Origin: Ditylenchus dipsaci
Lineage: Eukaryota > Nematoda > Chromadorea > Rhabditida > Anguinidae
DNA length: 64,000 bases
Reading direction: 5' to 3'
NCBI GenBank assembly: GCA_004194705.1
Contig: SADC01001009.1
Location: 616,677-680,676, forward strand
Part shown: piece by piece, positions 52,764 through 63,780 of the stretch
How the letters are laid out: each line of letters begins with the position of its first letter
Position numbering within the stretch: position 1 is the stretch's first letter
Notes under the pieces: model-generated
What the model was told of the DNA's origin: nothing
Databases searched by the model: none
The model's input: only the letters and a program-made list of their open reading frames with translations
Made by a program: the position numbers and the translations under genes

Positions 52764-55109
52764 TTGACGTACTGTTCTGTCCAGGACTTGTTCATTTTGT
52801 GGAGCCATTTTAGAGATGTTTCAGAAAACACTCCGCCATAGTTGTGCTGCGACTTGTAAACCACAGAGTTACACTGAAGACGACACTCATAACAAGGGGG
52901 AAGAATGTGCCTGACTGGTTCTGCAACAAGTCCATGATCATTGTTGGCATATATTTTAAGTTTACCTGTTCTCGTCACATTTCTTTGAATCTCTCTAATG
53001 CATTTATAAGCTTGATATGGACTGCAGATGTTTGATTCTAAACTTTTATTCAAACTTCGAACTTTCTTCTGCATTTTTTTATTCAGGCTCAGGGAGTAAA
53101 AGGAATTCCCGCCCTTTTTTATAAGTGACTCCGACAAAAGTGACAAAATCTGCCCAAAACAGTTTTATTTATAATTTTCCTTGATCTAAAATTCTTACGA
53201 TTTTTTTTACAGTCATCTCTCGCTAATCCGTCACTCTCGATAATCCATCACCTTCGTGACACTTTGTTTGGTTTTGCCTTAAATAAATAAGGCTAATCCG
53301 CCACTCTTGATTATACGTCACCCCACGGCCGGTCCCAAGGGGTGACGGATTATCGAGAGTCGACTGTATTGAACAATTTTATCTAATATTTTCTTTTTCA
53401 ACTGATTTCAATAAAGATCTTTAACCATTGATTGCGTAGTTCTCTTCGGAAGATTATTATAAAAATAAGGTAGTTTTATAGAAAAATTACCCAAAGCGGC
53501 TTTAAGGTGATATATAAGCGGTACGCATGAGCATGTAGCTTTGAAGAATTTCGCAAAGCACAGGTTTTGGCACGAAGAAAAAGAATAAGTTCTTAATTCA
53601 AAGCCATAATCCTCTTGTATATAATCTGATGGCCATTCATTGGAGCAATTCCCCCAATCATCATAAGGTAAAAGCTCTAGCTAAACCAAAAATGTAATAG
53701 AAAATTGCTAAATTTTTAAGCACTTCTGATGCTTTTAAAGAAGATTGGACTTGATGTCCAGGCGCAACACTCATCCAGTCGGAGCCAGCAAAAGTAAAAG
53801 ATTTGGACTCATGAGCATATAATCTAAATCCAGTTTCAAATTTACTGGTGAGTGGAGGGCCAATGTCCATTGCTAAAATTGTGGTAATTTGAAGTCTTAA
53901 ACATTTAAAGTTTACGAAGCTGAAATTGCTGGTCGATGTTGCTGTTCAGAACCAGTTGTAATCTAAACTATTTTACTTTAAGTCTAAGGTATCTACGTTA
54001 TTTTTGTTGAAAAATTACACATTTGAGGCATCGGTTTTGGTACTAATCTACTTTAGACGTCCATAGTTACTTAAAGGGGCTTACCAGGGCGTTAGACTGC
54101 AATTACGACGGAGAGCAGTAATTTATTTCTCTCATGATTGTCTTCTACAAGCGCTATATCTGATCCGACGAAAGTTTTCTGCCTACTTTTTAAAAGTAGA
54201 ACAAGGCCATTAGTATCAGATTTGAGTTGAAACGAGTGAAAATAAGAGCGACTTTTGAAAAATTGCGGTTTCACAACCCTTTCCCCCACTGCATTTTTTC
54301 ATTCATCAACAAGTATGGTCCTTTAAGGGCTCGAAAAAAGTTTAAAATAAACAAAAAAACAGCGTGACTTACTCAGTCCAAGTACCAGAAAAAGATTTAT
54401 ATTTGCAGTGAACGCTCGATTTAGCAGTTCTTTGATATAAAGAAACACGCGGTACATCAAACTTTGTTAGGCTCCCAACTGTTCATTATATCAAGGTTTG
54501 ACTGTATAAAAAACGACTACCAGTGTGTAATTTTTCAAATGTGTCACTCATTGTCACAAAGGTCACAAAAATTTCACCCATGGTTAATCCCGTCCTGCAT
54601 CTGTCTTCCAATCAAATATTCACCAGCTCCAGTCAAATTTAACTTGTAACATTGCCCTAAGAAAGTAGATACAGGTTCTGCATAATCACAGCAATCCAGT
54701 AACTGTCCTCCAAAAGTGCAAACAGAAATCATGTTTTCACATGATGGTCATAGATTAATACATTTTTTAGAATTTCTTAATTTTCGGTAAATATTACGCT
54801 GCATTTTTGAAGAATGACTGGAGACTGAAGTTTCTGTTCCTTGCGATAAACTTGATATATTCATCATCTGCACATTTTAACTGTGACGATTGATTTATAA
54901 CTAAGTAAAACTGGGCATCTAAAAGCCCCAATGTCATATACTCCAAAAGTCTTGGAGATAAAGTTCCGGACAAGTTTAGGCCTAAAAATATTTTTAATTC
55001 AATCATAAATTTGCATTTTACTTGCAACATAATTTTTGTCGATGGCATTAAAAGGGCAGATGGTTATGGCGGGGAATTCGATTCCTTGCCTTGATATCTT
55101 AGTTTCAGC
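52764..55109 (-). CDS. DEG/ENaC-family cation channel, extracellular-domain exons (partial)
   Basis: Minus-strand exons, in coding order: 55022-55109, 54578-54981, 54187-54251, 53724-53872, 53491-53680 (3' edge uncertain) and 52764-53149. The family forms trimeric sodium channels gated by protons, peptides or touch. Diagnostic motifs are IEFPAITICPFNA; then VCTFGGQLLDCCDYAEP and FLGQCYKLNL; then NGLVLLLK; then TGFRLYAHES with MSVAPGHQVQ. These are followed by LPYDDWGNCSNEW, CQNLCFAKFFKATCSC, ICSPYQAYKC and CYECRLQCNSVVY. That is the order of the family's ectodomain. Short introns (40 and 43 bp) and matching phases support most joins. Exon 54578-54981 needs several one-base corrections. No first or second transmembrane helix was found within the window, so the gene is truncated, or has distant exons, or is a pseudogene. 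Two MITEs lie in its introns. Confidence 0.75.
53210..53366. mobile_element. pogo-like MITE (AATCCGTCACC)
   Basis: CAGTCATCTCTCGCTAATCC and GGATTATCGAGAGTCGACTG with TA on the right (and a degraded TA on the left). In an intron of the channel gene. Sister at 58110-58265. Confidence 0.85.
54406..54504. mobile_element. Short pogo-like MITE
   Basis: CAGTGAACGCTCGATTTAGC and ATATCAAGGTTTGACTG. 99 bp, inside the second large intron of the channel gene. Ends only partly symmetrical. Confidence 0.5.
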
Positions 55110-55177
55110 CTAAAAAAATTCAACTTGGCGATTTCCAAATATTCACGTTTGTTTTTGTGGTACATGAATCTCTTTAA

Positions 55178-55410
55178 AAGGTCACCATGGTCACCTGTTT
55201 TAAATTGTTCCCCACCAATTCAATTTTTTTCCTAATCATTGAACTTCTGTACGGATTTTTTTAACCTGGTTTCTAATAAAACAATGCCTATAATTTAATT
55301 TTAGATATGATTTTGTTAGAAACCATGTTAGAAAATCTGTACAGAAGTTCAATGATTAGGATTTTTTCAATTGGCGGGGGACAACCGTTGTCGTAGACGG
55401 CAATGGTTCT
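55178..55410. mobile_element. TTAA-flanked MITE with internal palindrome
   Basis: TTAA at 55174-55177 and 55411-55414. Inside, CCTAATCATTGAACTTCTGT is mirrored by ACAGAAGTTCAATGATTAGG. Terminal repeats are weak (AAGGTCACCATGG / CCAATGGTTCT). Confidence 0.55.
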
Positions 55411-55414
55411 TTAA

Positions 55415-55607
55415 AGCACCATACTTGTTGATGCAAATGAGAATTTGACAAATTCAAATGCGGGCGGGTCACTTCTCTTTTGTCTCGCACTCTACTATTT
55501 GGAGTTATTTCGAGCGACTCAAAAGAGTACAGCGAGAGACGAAAGAGAAGTGTCACTCGCCAATTCAAATTTGCCAAATTTTCATTTGCATCAACAAGTA
55601 TGGTCCT
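55415..55607. mobile_element. TTAA-flanked MITE abutting the previous one
   Basis: TIRs AGCACCATACTTGTTGATGC and mirror of AGGACCATACTTGTTGATGC. TTAA on both sides; the left TTAA is shared with 55178-55410. Subterminal TTTGTCTCGCACTCT and mirror. Confidence 0.8.
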
Positions 55608-56014
55608 TTAATAAACACTGAATTTTTTTCAATATGTTTAAATTAGCGCCTTTTTGTAAAACTAATTTTTAATTTTCAGTGTATTGCATTCTTTATCAAT
55701 TTTTTTACAGAAAAAGCAGCTGTGAAAGCAGGAATCGACTTCAGTGATGTCCATAGAAGAATTGGCGTCCGATTGATAGAAGTAAAGAACAGTCATTTAA
55801 TGATGCTGTTACCGTATTTTTTCTCCCGTTGTTTTTTATTATTGTTCGGTTCAACGCAAAAGTTCGTGTACGTGAAGTTTTATTTAAACTTTTGGTTGAA
55901 AACTAGAAATTTTTTTGAGGTCCATGAAAATGACAAAAATTTTCAAAATACACTTGTTTTTTTTCGGCAAATTGGGAAAAAAAATGGGAAATAAAAATTT
56001 CGGCTTTTCTCTTG
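55608..56014. other. AT-rich stretch with a possible exon
   Basis: On the plus strand TTTTTTTACAG precedes a frame reading AAVKAGIDFSDVHRRIGVRL. It could be an isolated exon, but no donor, partner or family match was found. Confidence 0.25.
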
Positions 56015-56017
56015 TTA

Positions 56018-56274
56018 CACTACGTGTCCAATGAGGTGGAAAAGTGTGACTGCGACTGCGACTTTTCCGCGTCATTGGACACACATCAACAGTCGCAGTC
56101 ACAGTGTGTGTCCAATAGCGCGGAAAGGTGTGACTGCGACTGACGCTTCAAATCGATTTGAATTAACGTCGCAGTCACAGTCGCAGTCACACTTTTCCGC
56201 GTCATTGGACACACACTGTGACTGTGACTGCGAATGTGACTGCGACTTTTTGCCGCGTCATTGGACACGTAGTG
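56018..56274. mobile_element. CACTA-type MITE with CAGTCGCAGTCAC arrays
   Basis: Ends CACTACGTGTCCAATG and CATTGGACACGTAGTG are exact inverted repeats, flanked by TTA (56015-56017, 56275-56277). The CACTA start with a 3-bp duplication fits EnSpm/CACTA elements. The interior repeats TGTGACTGCGACTG and CGCGTCATTGGACACACA in both orientations. 257 bp. Confidence 0.75.
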
Positions 56275-56277
56275 TTA

Positions 56278-56935
56278 AGAATTTTTGAATAAAGTACATT
56301 TGTCCAATAAAGTGCATTTCGGCCATTTTTCGCCAAAAATGCCATTTTATACAGCGCTTATTGTATTTAGAGCATTGGAAATAAAGATTTAAAGTGAAAC
56401 TTCAAGCTTTTAACAATTTAGAGGCTCAAATAAAGCAAAAATTTTTACAGGGGGATGGAGACTTTTACGACTACTTTTTGACATCGACTTCTACTTCCCT
56501 CACATACCTTTTTTATATATTTTGTTTCCTTACCTTTGTGGATGAGATTTTTCTCTATCAATTAAGTGGTCAAATACCCTGAATAATTTTTTTTTGACAA
56601 ATCACGCCAATCTTACACTAAAAGCCATCATTTTTTTACCTACGTTTTATAGACGGTTTTTTACTTCACACTTGGTGTAATTTTTTTTTAAATTTTTTTT
56701 AATCACAGTGTTTAATCTCAGCTACAAAATGTGTGAAAAAATCTAAGATAAGAAAACAAAAATATATGAAAAAGGTATGTGAAGGAAAGTAGAAGTCGAT
56801 GTCAAAAAGTAGCCGCAAAAGTCCCTTTTAATAATCTAGAAACAAGAGATCTGTTTTTTTAGATCAGGGAAAATTTTTCGGGGTCCATCTCTAAGTTTGA
56901 ATATTCTTAGGCCAACTGTATTTTTATCAAAAGTC
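56278..56935. other. AT-rich stretch, weak inverted repeat
   Basis: GACTTTTACGACTACTTTTTGACATCGACTTC-like sequence at 56455-56490 is mirrored at 56790-56830. No gene recognised. Confidence 0.4.
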
Positions 56936-56954
56936 AACCTGAGTGACCGTTTGT

Positions 56955-57040
56955 TTCTCATTATACTCCAAACTTGATTATACTCCAAAACTCATAATAC
57001 TCCAAAATCATTATACTCATTATACTCCAAAACTCCAAAA
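56955..57040. repeat. ATTATACTCCAAAACTC tandem repeat
   Basis: Five irregular copies of TTATACTCCAAAACTC-like units. Confidence 0.7.
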
Positions 57041-57049
57041 CACGACATT

Positions 57050-57960
57050 ACCCAACAAGCGCCTCAAACGCTTACAACTACTTTCATCTCATCTACTCGT
57101 CTAATCAGCGAGTCCATTATTTATACAACCCGTTCTCATTATTAACTCTTCCTCAATTCCAGCTATCAAATTGGGTGTCTGGTGAGAAGTTCCGAACTTG
57201 CACGCAGCACTTACGCAATCTCCGCTATCAAACATTCGCTCTTCGCCCTAGCTCCGTTAAGCCATCGCTCCTTCCGACTTAAGCTTTGGTGGTTCAGCTA
57301 TGCCAGTCCAATCTCCGCTCTCTGGATCTGGTCGTAAGTTGAGTTTGGTAATTTGGGAACCGAGCGAGCCATTGACATGGCTCGCACATCTAAAGTAATC
57401 CAAGGTCGAGGACCTGAACAGTCTTATAGTGAATCCAATGCCTGAAAGGGGTTACAACTAGAAAAGAACCTTTACTCCCTGGAGTCAATGATGATGGAGA
57501 AATTTGGTACGAGTGCCGCAACTCCCTGCAAAGGGAGTTCAATCCTTTTCAGATCAATGGCAGATCCTCTCTCATGAGATCCACATTCCTCTGGGTAGAA
57601 GACGGACACCACACAGGGACTATGAAGGGGTCGGCGGACCAAAACGTGAAGTGGTCCTGGATGCTCCTGATGCCAAGCGCAAGCCGTGGTCGCAGTCTGC
57701 CCCGAGTCTCCGCTCCAGTCTCCAGTCAAAGCAAGCAACCAGTCGATGAGTCCGCTCCTCGTCTCCCGAAGCCTCAAGTGGATCCTGCCAAAGGAAGCAT
57801 CCAAAACCCATAGTCTCTCCGTATATGTATTGTAACTGTGAGAGCCCTAGTGGCTCTCGATTGAATAAAGTGAACCCCCTTCACAAGTCTTGTGTGTGTG
57901 TGCCAAGTCTTCTATATTTTACTCTACAAGCGTACCAGTGAACAGCTCTCGGTGCGCGGG
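57050..57960 (+). other. Possible 3' end of a retroelement or gene
   Basis: Richer in G+C and free of the local MITE families. A frame from about 57480 ends near 57813 (CRNSLQREFNPFQ, then MRSTFLWVEDGHH). TGTAACTGTGAGAGCCC follows, then AATAAA at 57864-57869 and a GTCTTGTGTGTGTGTGCC tract, the classical arrangement of a polyadenylation site. TGTAACTG...TTTTACTCTACA (about 57829-57928) could be a very short LTR. No gag, pol or host domain was recognised, so the assignment stays open. Confidence 0.3.
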
Positions 57961-58109
57961 ATGTATAGAATACAGGCGTTCAAATCTTTCTCCAGAGCAT
58001 GCGGAACAATAAATTTTTTTGAACAAGAATCTACGCGTCGTTAATTTCAACTACTAGCTCTTTTGTGATGTAATATTGTGAAATGAAGTTTTTTTGAAAC
58101 ATGCTTTTA

Positions 58110-58265
58110 CAGTCAACTGTCGATAATCCGTCACCCCTGGGACCGGCCGTGAGGTGACGGATAATCAAGAGTGACGATTAGCGAGTGACGGATTAGCCTA
58201 ATTTATTTAAGGCAAACCAAACAACGAAAGTGCCACGAAGGTGACGGATTATCGAGAGTTGACTG
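58110..58265. mobile_element. pogo-like MITE (AATCCGTCACC), second copy
   Basis: CAGTCAACTGTCGATAATCC and GATTATCGAGAGTTGACTG; TA on the right. Sister of 53210-53366. Confidence 0.85.
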
Positions 58266-58269
58266 TATT

Positions 58270-58786
58270 AGAAGTCCCGAACGAAACTTTTCTGGTCCCG
58301 GTAAAATTTTTGAAAAGTCCCGTCCCGGTCTCGAAATTTTTTTCTTAAAAGTCCCGTCCCGGTAGTCCCGAAATTCAATATTTCCATCACTATCTAAAAC
58401 ATAAAACTTATTCAATTATATGTCCTTACTTTCGATTTATTGAACACTTTCATATTTCTTCAGTTGTTTTTTTCGAGCCCTCAAAATCGCGAAAATTTGA
58501 TTGAATTTTAAACATTTTGCGTGCTCAACCGAAATCAAAAAAAAATACATTATATTTTTTGTAGAACGATATGCCTGTCAATTTTTCAACCCCGTCAAAA
58601 GTGTGTAATTGTCAATAATATTGGTCTTATTTCTGAAATTCTGGTCAAAATATGAGAGAGTGCGCATCATATTAAGAGTAGTCTTTCAAATTACAGAGTA
58701 CTCTTTTAAATTACATCAAACGAGTTGTAATAGAAAAAATATTGTATCAGTAGAATTTGTAGAAGTTAAGAAAAATCAGTAAAAAT
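58270..58786. other. CCCGTCCCGG patch and AT-rich sequence
   Basis: 58275-58375 repeats CCCGTCCCGGTAGTCCCG. 58475-58760 has a degenerate end (ATAGAAAAAATATTGTATC) of the CCGTATTTTC MITE family. No gene. Confidence 0.45.
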
Positions 58787-59504
58787 AGGCTTGGCAGTTT
58801 GGGGTCCGGGCGGGAAACGGGAATGGGAATTTGAAAAAAAATTGCTCCTGCGGGAAACGGAAATGGGAATTTCAAAATTTCGGGAATCCCGACGGGAAAC
58901 GGGAATTTGTAAAATAAGAGAGAAAATGTAAATTCTGTGATTTTTTCTTCAAACAATAAAAAAAAAAAAATCATTAAAGGCCTACTCAGACTTCCCGAAG
59001 TCACGCTTGACTCTGGAGTCAAAATCGGTGACTACGGAGTCAAATCGATGACTTTGGAGTCAGATAGATGATTCCGTAGTCAGCATGAGTTCCGGCCATC
59101 CGAGTTCCTGTCCGTGCTGGCAATCTGCTCCGCTCTGGCTTCGCTCTGGCTCCGCTCCGGCTCCTGCTCGGATCCGGAAGCCAGATCCGGAGCGAAAATT
59201 TACCCCTAAGGAGCCGGGAGCCAGATCCGGAGCCGGAAATTTCGAAATGCCACACTGGTTCCTGTTGAAGAAGACGTTTTTACCAGAAATGACAAAACAA
59301 ATGACAAGCAAATTTCTTAGTAGCAAACTTCTTTTGTATTGACATTAATAAATTTGAATTTGGATTTCGGGAAAATTTCGGAATTTTCGAAAGTGAACGG
59401 CGGGAAACGGGATTTTAAACTTTGAGCCGGCGGGAAACGGGACGGGTGATTTTTTTCGGGATTCCAAACGGGATTCCCGTGGGATTCCGTCCGCTGCCAA
59501 GCCT
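58787..59504. mobile_element. AGGCTTGGCAG element with GGGAAACGGGA repeats
   Basis: Ends AGGCTTGGCAG and CTGCCAAGCCT, next to subterminal GGGAAACGGGAATGGGAATT on the left and AACGGGATTCCCGTGGGATT on the right. Both flanks contain AGTAAAA, possibly an imperfect 8-bp duplication. The middle (59090-59230) repeats TCCGGAGC-type motifs. Confidence 0.65.
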
Positions 59505-59506
59505 AG

Positions 59507-60695
59507 TAAAAGCTGTACACTCAACTTCTTTAACCCGACAACCAACGATACCCGCCCAGGGTGTCGGGTTATCAAGGTGACGGTTGTAAAAGTGTCGTTT
59601 TCCTTGAAGGGGGAGCCACTTGGACAGGTTGAGAAATGGCCTCAACAATATTATGGAAAATAATTGTGATGTTACAAAAAGATGTATTCACGTAATATGA
59701 TGGGTTGCTAAATTATTCAAAATTATTCAGTGAAACTAAATGAAATCTTTTTGCAACCTGTCTATGGTTTTTCACACTATTAGTAAGGCCATTTTCATTG
59801 GACCATTAGAACCCTTCGGCACCCTTCGGTTACCTTCGGCGGCCCCCCGCGGTGCCCCGGTCATACCCCGTGCTTACATAGGTGAGTCGAGGTCGTGGTC
59901 AAGGTCGGGGTCGATCGACAAGGGGTGCTTACATAGGCGGGTCGAGGTCCAGCTCGAATATCCAAATTTTACTCATTTATTTTAGAAAATTTTATAGCAG
60001 ATAACAAGGCAGGCCTATAAGCACATATTTAAATAGTGTGAAAAAAATTTTCAACACTTTTTAACACAACACCTACTTGACAAGCCAGATATTCAATCTT
60101 TTCTCTAACTTTCGGACTTATTTTTAAAGTTGGTTCATAGCATCCACGGAGGGACTCGTTTTTGACGGCTTATAAACTAAGTTCAATTTAGTCAGTCACT
60201 TTGCTGCCGACCTCTAAAATTTACGTAACACAACCAAGCTCAATCACAATCATCGCAAAATTAAATCTTGGGGAAACTAAAAAAGTTGAACCACAACAAA
60301 CTATCTATTTTATTTAAATCAACCAGAAAATTCTGTGATATAGAAAACTGCACCAGAAGTGCATCAAAATAAAAACAAGCTCTGGGAGTGCTAAGAAGAT
60401 ACTTGAAAATTAAAAGAAAAAAAGATTTTTACGTAATCTTTTTCTCATCCGCTAAAAAAGCGCATAATTTTTGACATCAAATTCAGGTTTAGCATGGTCT
60501 ATATGCTTGTAACTGCCTTTAAAAATTCATAATTTGATGTTAAATTCCAAATTTTCTTTAAGACAACAATTATTAAATATTAAATTTTTCAAAATTTAAA
60601 TATTCTTTGTCTTGAACGGAATTTGAAATTTCAATGATTCTGAGTTTACAAGAAAATCATCCATGCTTATCGTGAATTTGACGTCAAATTTGATA
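59507..60695. other. Mixed low-complexity and AT-rich sequence
   Basis: 59515-59585 is half of a pogo-like MITE (GTGTCGGGTTATCAAGG). 59800-59960 is GC-rich, with CCTTCGG repeats and two TGCTTACATAGG copies. The remainder is AT-rich with no gene seen. Confidence 0.4.
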
Positions 60696-60699
60696 ATTG

Positions 60700-61232
60700 C
60701 AAGAATTGCGTAAGTTTTGATCGACATTTTGCAAGAAAATCGAATTATATAGTCTGAAAATAACTCACGTCTCTCAGAATCGCACCTCTGAAAGCCAAAA
60801 GCTGCTGAAAGTTGTTTTTTGGGGTTTACTAAAAGGAGGGGGGTGAATGTGTTGCTAATTTTGATTGCCGCGCATGAGAATGACAGAATCGCTTAGAATC
60901 TCACCCTGAACCATCCAGAATCAGCCTTAACCACTCCAAACTACCCTAAACACTGGTTTAGGGTACTTAATTACTGGCTGGGAGTGGTTTAAAATGTTTA
61001 AGGGGTGTTCTGGATGGTTCAGGGTGAGATTCTGAGCGATTAAGCCGACAAGTGGAATTCTGATGCGGGCAGTCAAACTTTCGCAAAAAGTTTAACCCCT
61101 TTTAGTGAACACCGAAAAACAACTTTCAGCGACTTTCTGCCTTTCTGAGGTGTGATTCTGAGCGATGTGAGTTACTTTCAGAATATAAAATTCGATTTCT
61201 TGCAAAATCTTGACCAAAAATTACTCCCTGCT
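60700..61232. mobile_element. Foldback MITE (GAATCGCTCAGAATC family)
   Basis: Arms share CAAGAAAATCGAATTATATA / TATAAAATTCGATTTCTTGC and TCAGAATCGCACCTC / GAGGTGTGATTCTGA. An inner palindrome centres on CTAAACACTGGTTTAGG. Related to the B56 intronic element. Confidence 0.7.
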
Positions 61233-61239
61233 TGCAATT

Positions 61240-62190
61240 ATATAATTTCGACGTCAAGTTCGTGATCAGTAATGGTTGATTTGCTTATAAACCAAGAAAT
61301 CATTGTAAAAATTTGAAACCCGTTAAAGACAAAAATATTTAAATTTTGAAAAATACAATTTGAATTTTCGTCGGACAATATTTTTTCTCCGCCTAATTTA
61401 CTTCTTTTTCCGCCTAAAACACTTTTTCTCCGCCTAATTTTTTTTCCGCCTAATTTACTTCTTTTTCCGCCTAATTTACTCTTTTTTCCGCCTAATTTTG
61501 ATTCTCGACACGAAATCAACCATTTCAAAAAATTTTTGTGTGAAATTCAGGGGTGGGCAAAGCCCAGATGGCTGGAGACCCACTCCAGAATGGCCAAAAG
61601 GCCAAATTATTGGGTTTTTGGGGTTTGCTAAAGGGGAGTAAATTTTTGAGAAAAATCGATTGAGCGGAAGAGATTTCGGGTCCGACCGGCTTAATCGCCC
61701 ACAACTCCGCCCTGAACCACTCAAACCACCATAAACCTGGATTCTGAGCGATTAAGCCGATCGGACCCGAAATCTGATCCGCTCAATCGATTTTTCTCAA
61801 AAAGTTTTCCCCTTTTAGTAAACCCCAAAGAACCAATAATTTTGGCCTTTTGGCCATTCCGGAGTGGGTCTTCAGCCATCTGGTCTTTGCCCACCCCTGA
61901 ATTTCACACAAAAAAATTTTAAAATGGCTGATTTCGTGTCGAGAATCAATTAGGCGGAAAAAGAGTAAATTAGGAGGAAAAGAAGTAAATTAGGCGGAGA
62001 AAAAAGTGTTTTAGGCGAAAAAAAATTAGGCGGAGAAAAAATTGTTTTAGGCGGAAAAAGAAGTAAATTAGGCGGAGAAAAAAGTATTGTCCATTTTCGT
62101 CTGTGGGAATTTGAATTTTCACACCAGCTTATAAATTTAAAAAGCATTTTTACAAGCAATCAACCATGCTTACCGAATTTGGTGGTAAAC
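61240..62190. mobile_element. Foldback MITE with TTTTTCCGCCTAA arrays
   Basis: Left tandem array of CTCCGCCTAATTTACTTC (61385-61500) is mirrored by a right array (61950-62085). The arms continue through CAGGGGTGGGCAAAG / CTTTGCCCACCCCTG to a centre near 61740 carrying GATTAAGCCG. Frames here with repeated lysine-rich units are artefacts of the arrays. Confidence 0.75.
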
Positions 62191-63023
62191 TATGTCGATC
62201 TGAACTGATCTTTGCCCGCCTCTTATATTAGCGACACAAAAATCGGCTGTATATCGTTTAAAAAATTGGTAATTCGAATTTTGACAACTGGCAAAATGTT
62301 CGATTCGCATAAATTTAAATGTCAAATGTCAACTGCAGAATGCCAAACTGGGAAAGAGTCATTCGAAAAATGTCAAAACTCGTAAAATGAATCATTTGAA
62401 TTTGGATGGTTGGCAAAAGCAAGTTTTGAATTTCGTTTTTTGGAAATTACTTCTGACGCATAATTTTTTTCGTGTTATCTTTTTTTGCCGTTGTAAACCT
62501 ATCGAGTTTCTGATGGTGGTTTTCAGGTAGTGGTACCTATGTAGAGATACCCAGGTGGCGGATACTGAGATCGTCACTCGCCTCGAGTTTTTGGATTTGA
62601 GTAGGAAAAATTGTAGTTTTGTAGTGTCAAACCGCATCCTCTACAGGATTTCAAGTGTGATAGCACGATTTTTTATTTAATTTTATTTCAAGCCATTCAG
62701 GTGATATGCGCCTGACCAGGAGGCATCTACCCAGGTATTGAAGTTGGGATTGTCGAAATATTAATTTATCCTCTTAACAAATCCAATTCCATACACAATT
62801 CTAAGGAAAAAGGCTTATTTTTTATTTTTCAAGAATTTTTATTTTCAGGCCATATCAGTGGATATCCACCTCATCAGGTACCTTCCCGGGTGTTGCAGCT
62901 CACTATATATAAAACTAATGCACAGTTGTGGTATGAACGATATCCGAGTGACAACAGCTCAAAAAATAAGCTCTGCGAGTCAAACAGTATACAAACCACT
63001 TATGCAGAAGATAACTATCGGTT
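62191..63023. other. AT-rich stretch with GGTGGATATCCACC-family fragments
   Basis: 62690-62890 has CAGGTGATATGCGCCTGACC and CAGTGGATATCCACCTCATC, related to 1110-1290 and 30100-30180. No gene recognised. Confidence 0.4.
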
Positions 63024-63780
63024 GTAACATAAGTTCTGTCGGTTTTTGTTCAGGAAGATTTTGTTTCAATGTAAAATATTTCTACCATACTGTTATATGT
63101 CATTTTGTAGAAAAGAATCTCCTATTTCATCGCTCTATTTCAGATTCACAACAAAGTTGATTTTTAGCCTTCAAGAAATGAACTTCAAGTTAAAAAATAA
63201 TTATCTCTCCGACATCTTTAGAACTAGTCAAAAGTTCAGTCAATTGTTAGGGCTGCAGCAACAACTAGCGACATGTTGTAGCGCAGATTAAGAGCTTCAA
63301 AATGCATTTTACAGAATGATTTTTGAAAATCTGAGTATTGAGATTTGACTGTTTTAAAAAAGCAAATTCTTCAAAAATGACTGGAAATTCAGGTTTCATA
63401 ATTTTTTTTCCGGATTTCAGTCATTTTTTGAAGAATTTGCTTTTTTAAACAGTTAAATCTCAATACTTAGATTTCAAAAATCATTCTGTAAAATGGATTT
63501 TGAAGCTCTTTATCTGCGCTACAATTAAGTGCTGAGTTGTTGCTGCAGCGCCTAACAATAAACTGAACTTTTGACTAGTTCTAAAGATACCGGAGATAAT
63601 TATTTTTTTAACTTGAAGCTCATTTATTGAAGGCTAAAAATCAACATTTTGTTGTGAAATCTGAAATAGAGCGATGAAATAGGAGATTCTTTTCTACAAA
63701 ATGACATAGAACAGTATGGTAGAAATATTTTACATTGAAACAAAATCTTCATGAACAAAAACTGACAGAACTTATGTTAC
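63024..63780. repeat. Foldback palindrome, 757 bp
   Basis: Outer GTAACATAAGTTCTGTC is mirrored by GACAGAACTTATGTTAC, centre near 63402 (CAGGTTTCATAATTTTTTTTCC). Arms differ by a few substitutions. The 81-100 residue frames here are arm artefacts. Confidence 0.85.

Noticed and set aside
54092..54289. Laminin-G-like reading of SFQLKSDTNGLVLLLKS
   Set aside because: Neighbouring exons carry FPAITIC, the VAPG motif and the cysteine pattern of DEG/ENaC channels, which explain this segment better as GLVLLLK of that family.
55722..55994. 90-residue plus-strand frame after TTTTTTTACAG as a gene
   Set aside because: Only the first 20 or so residues look exon-like; the rest is AT-rich and hydrophobic by composition, with no partner exon.
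57472..57813. Overlapping 79-110 residue frames on both strands
   Set aside because: No frame shows a recognisable domain, and several are open simultaneously because of higher GC content; kept only as an unassigned block.
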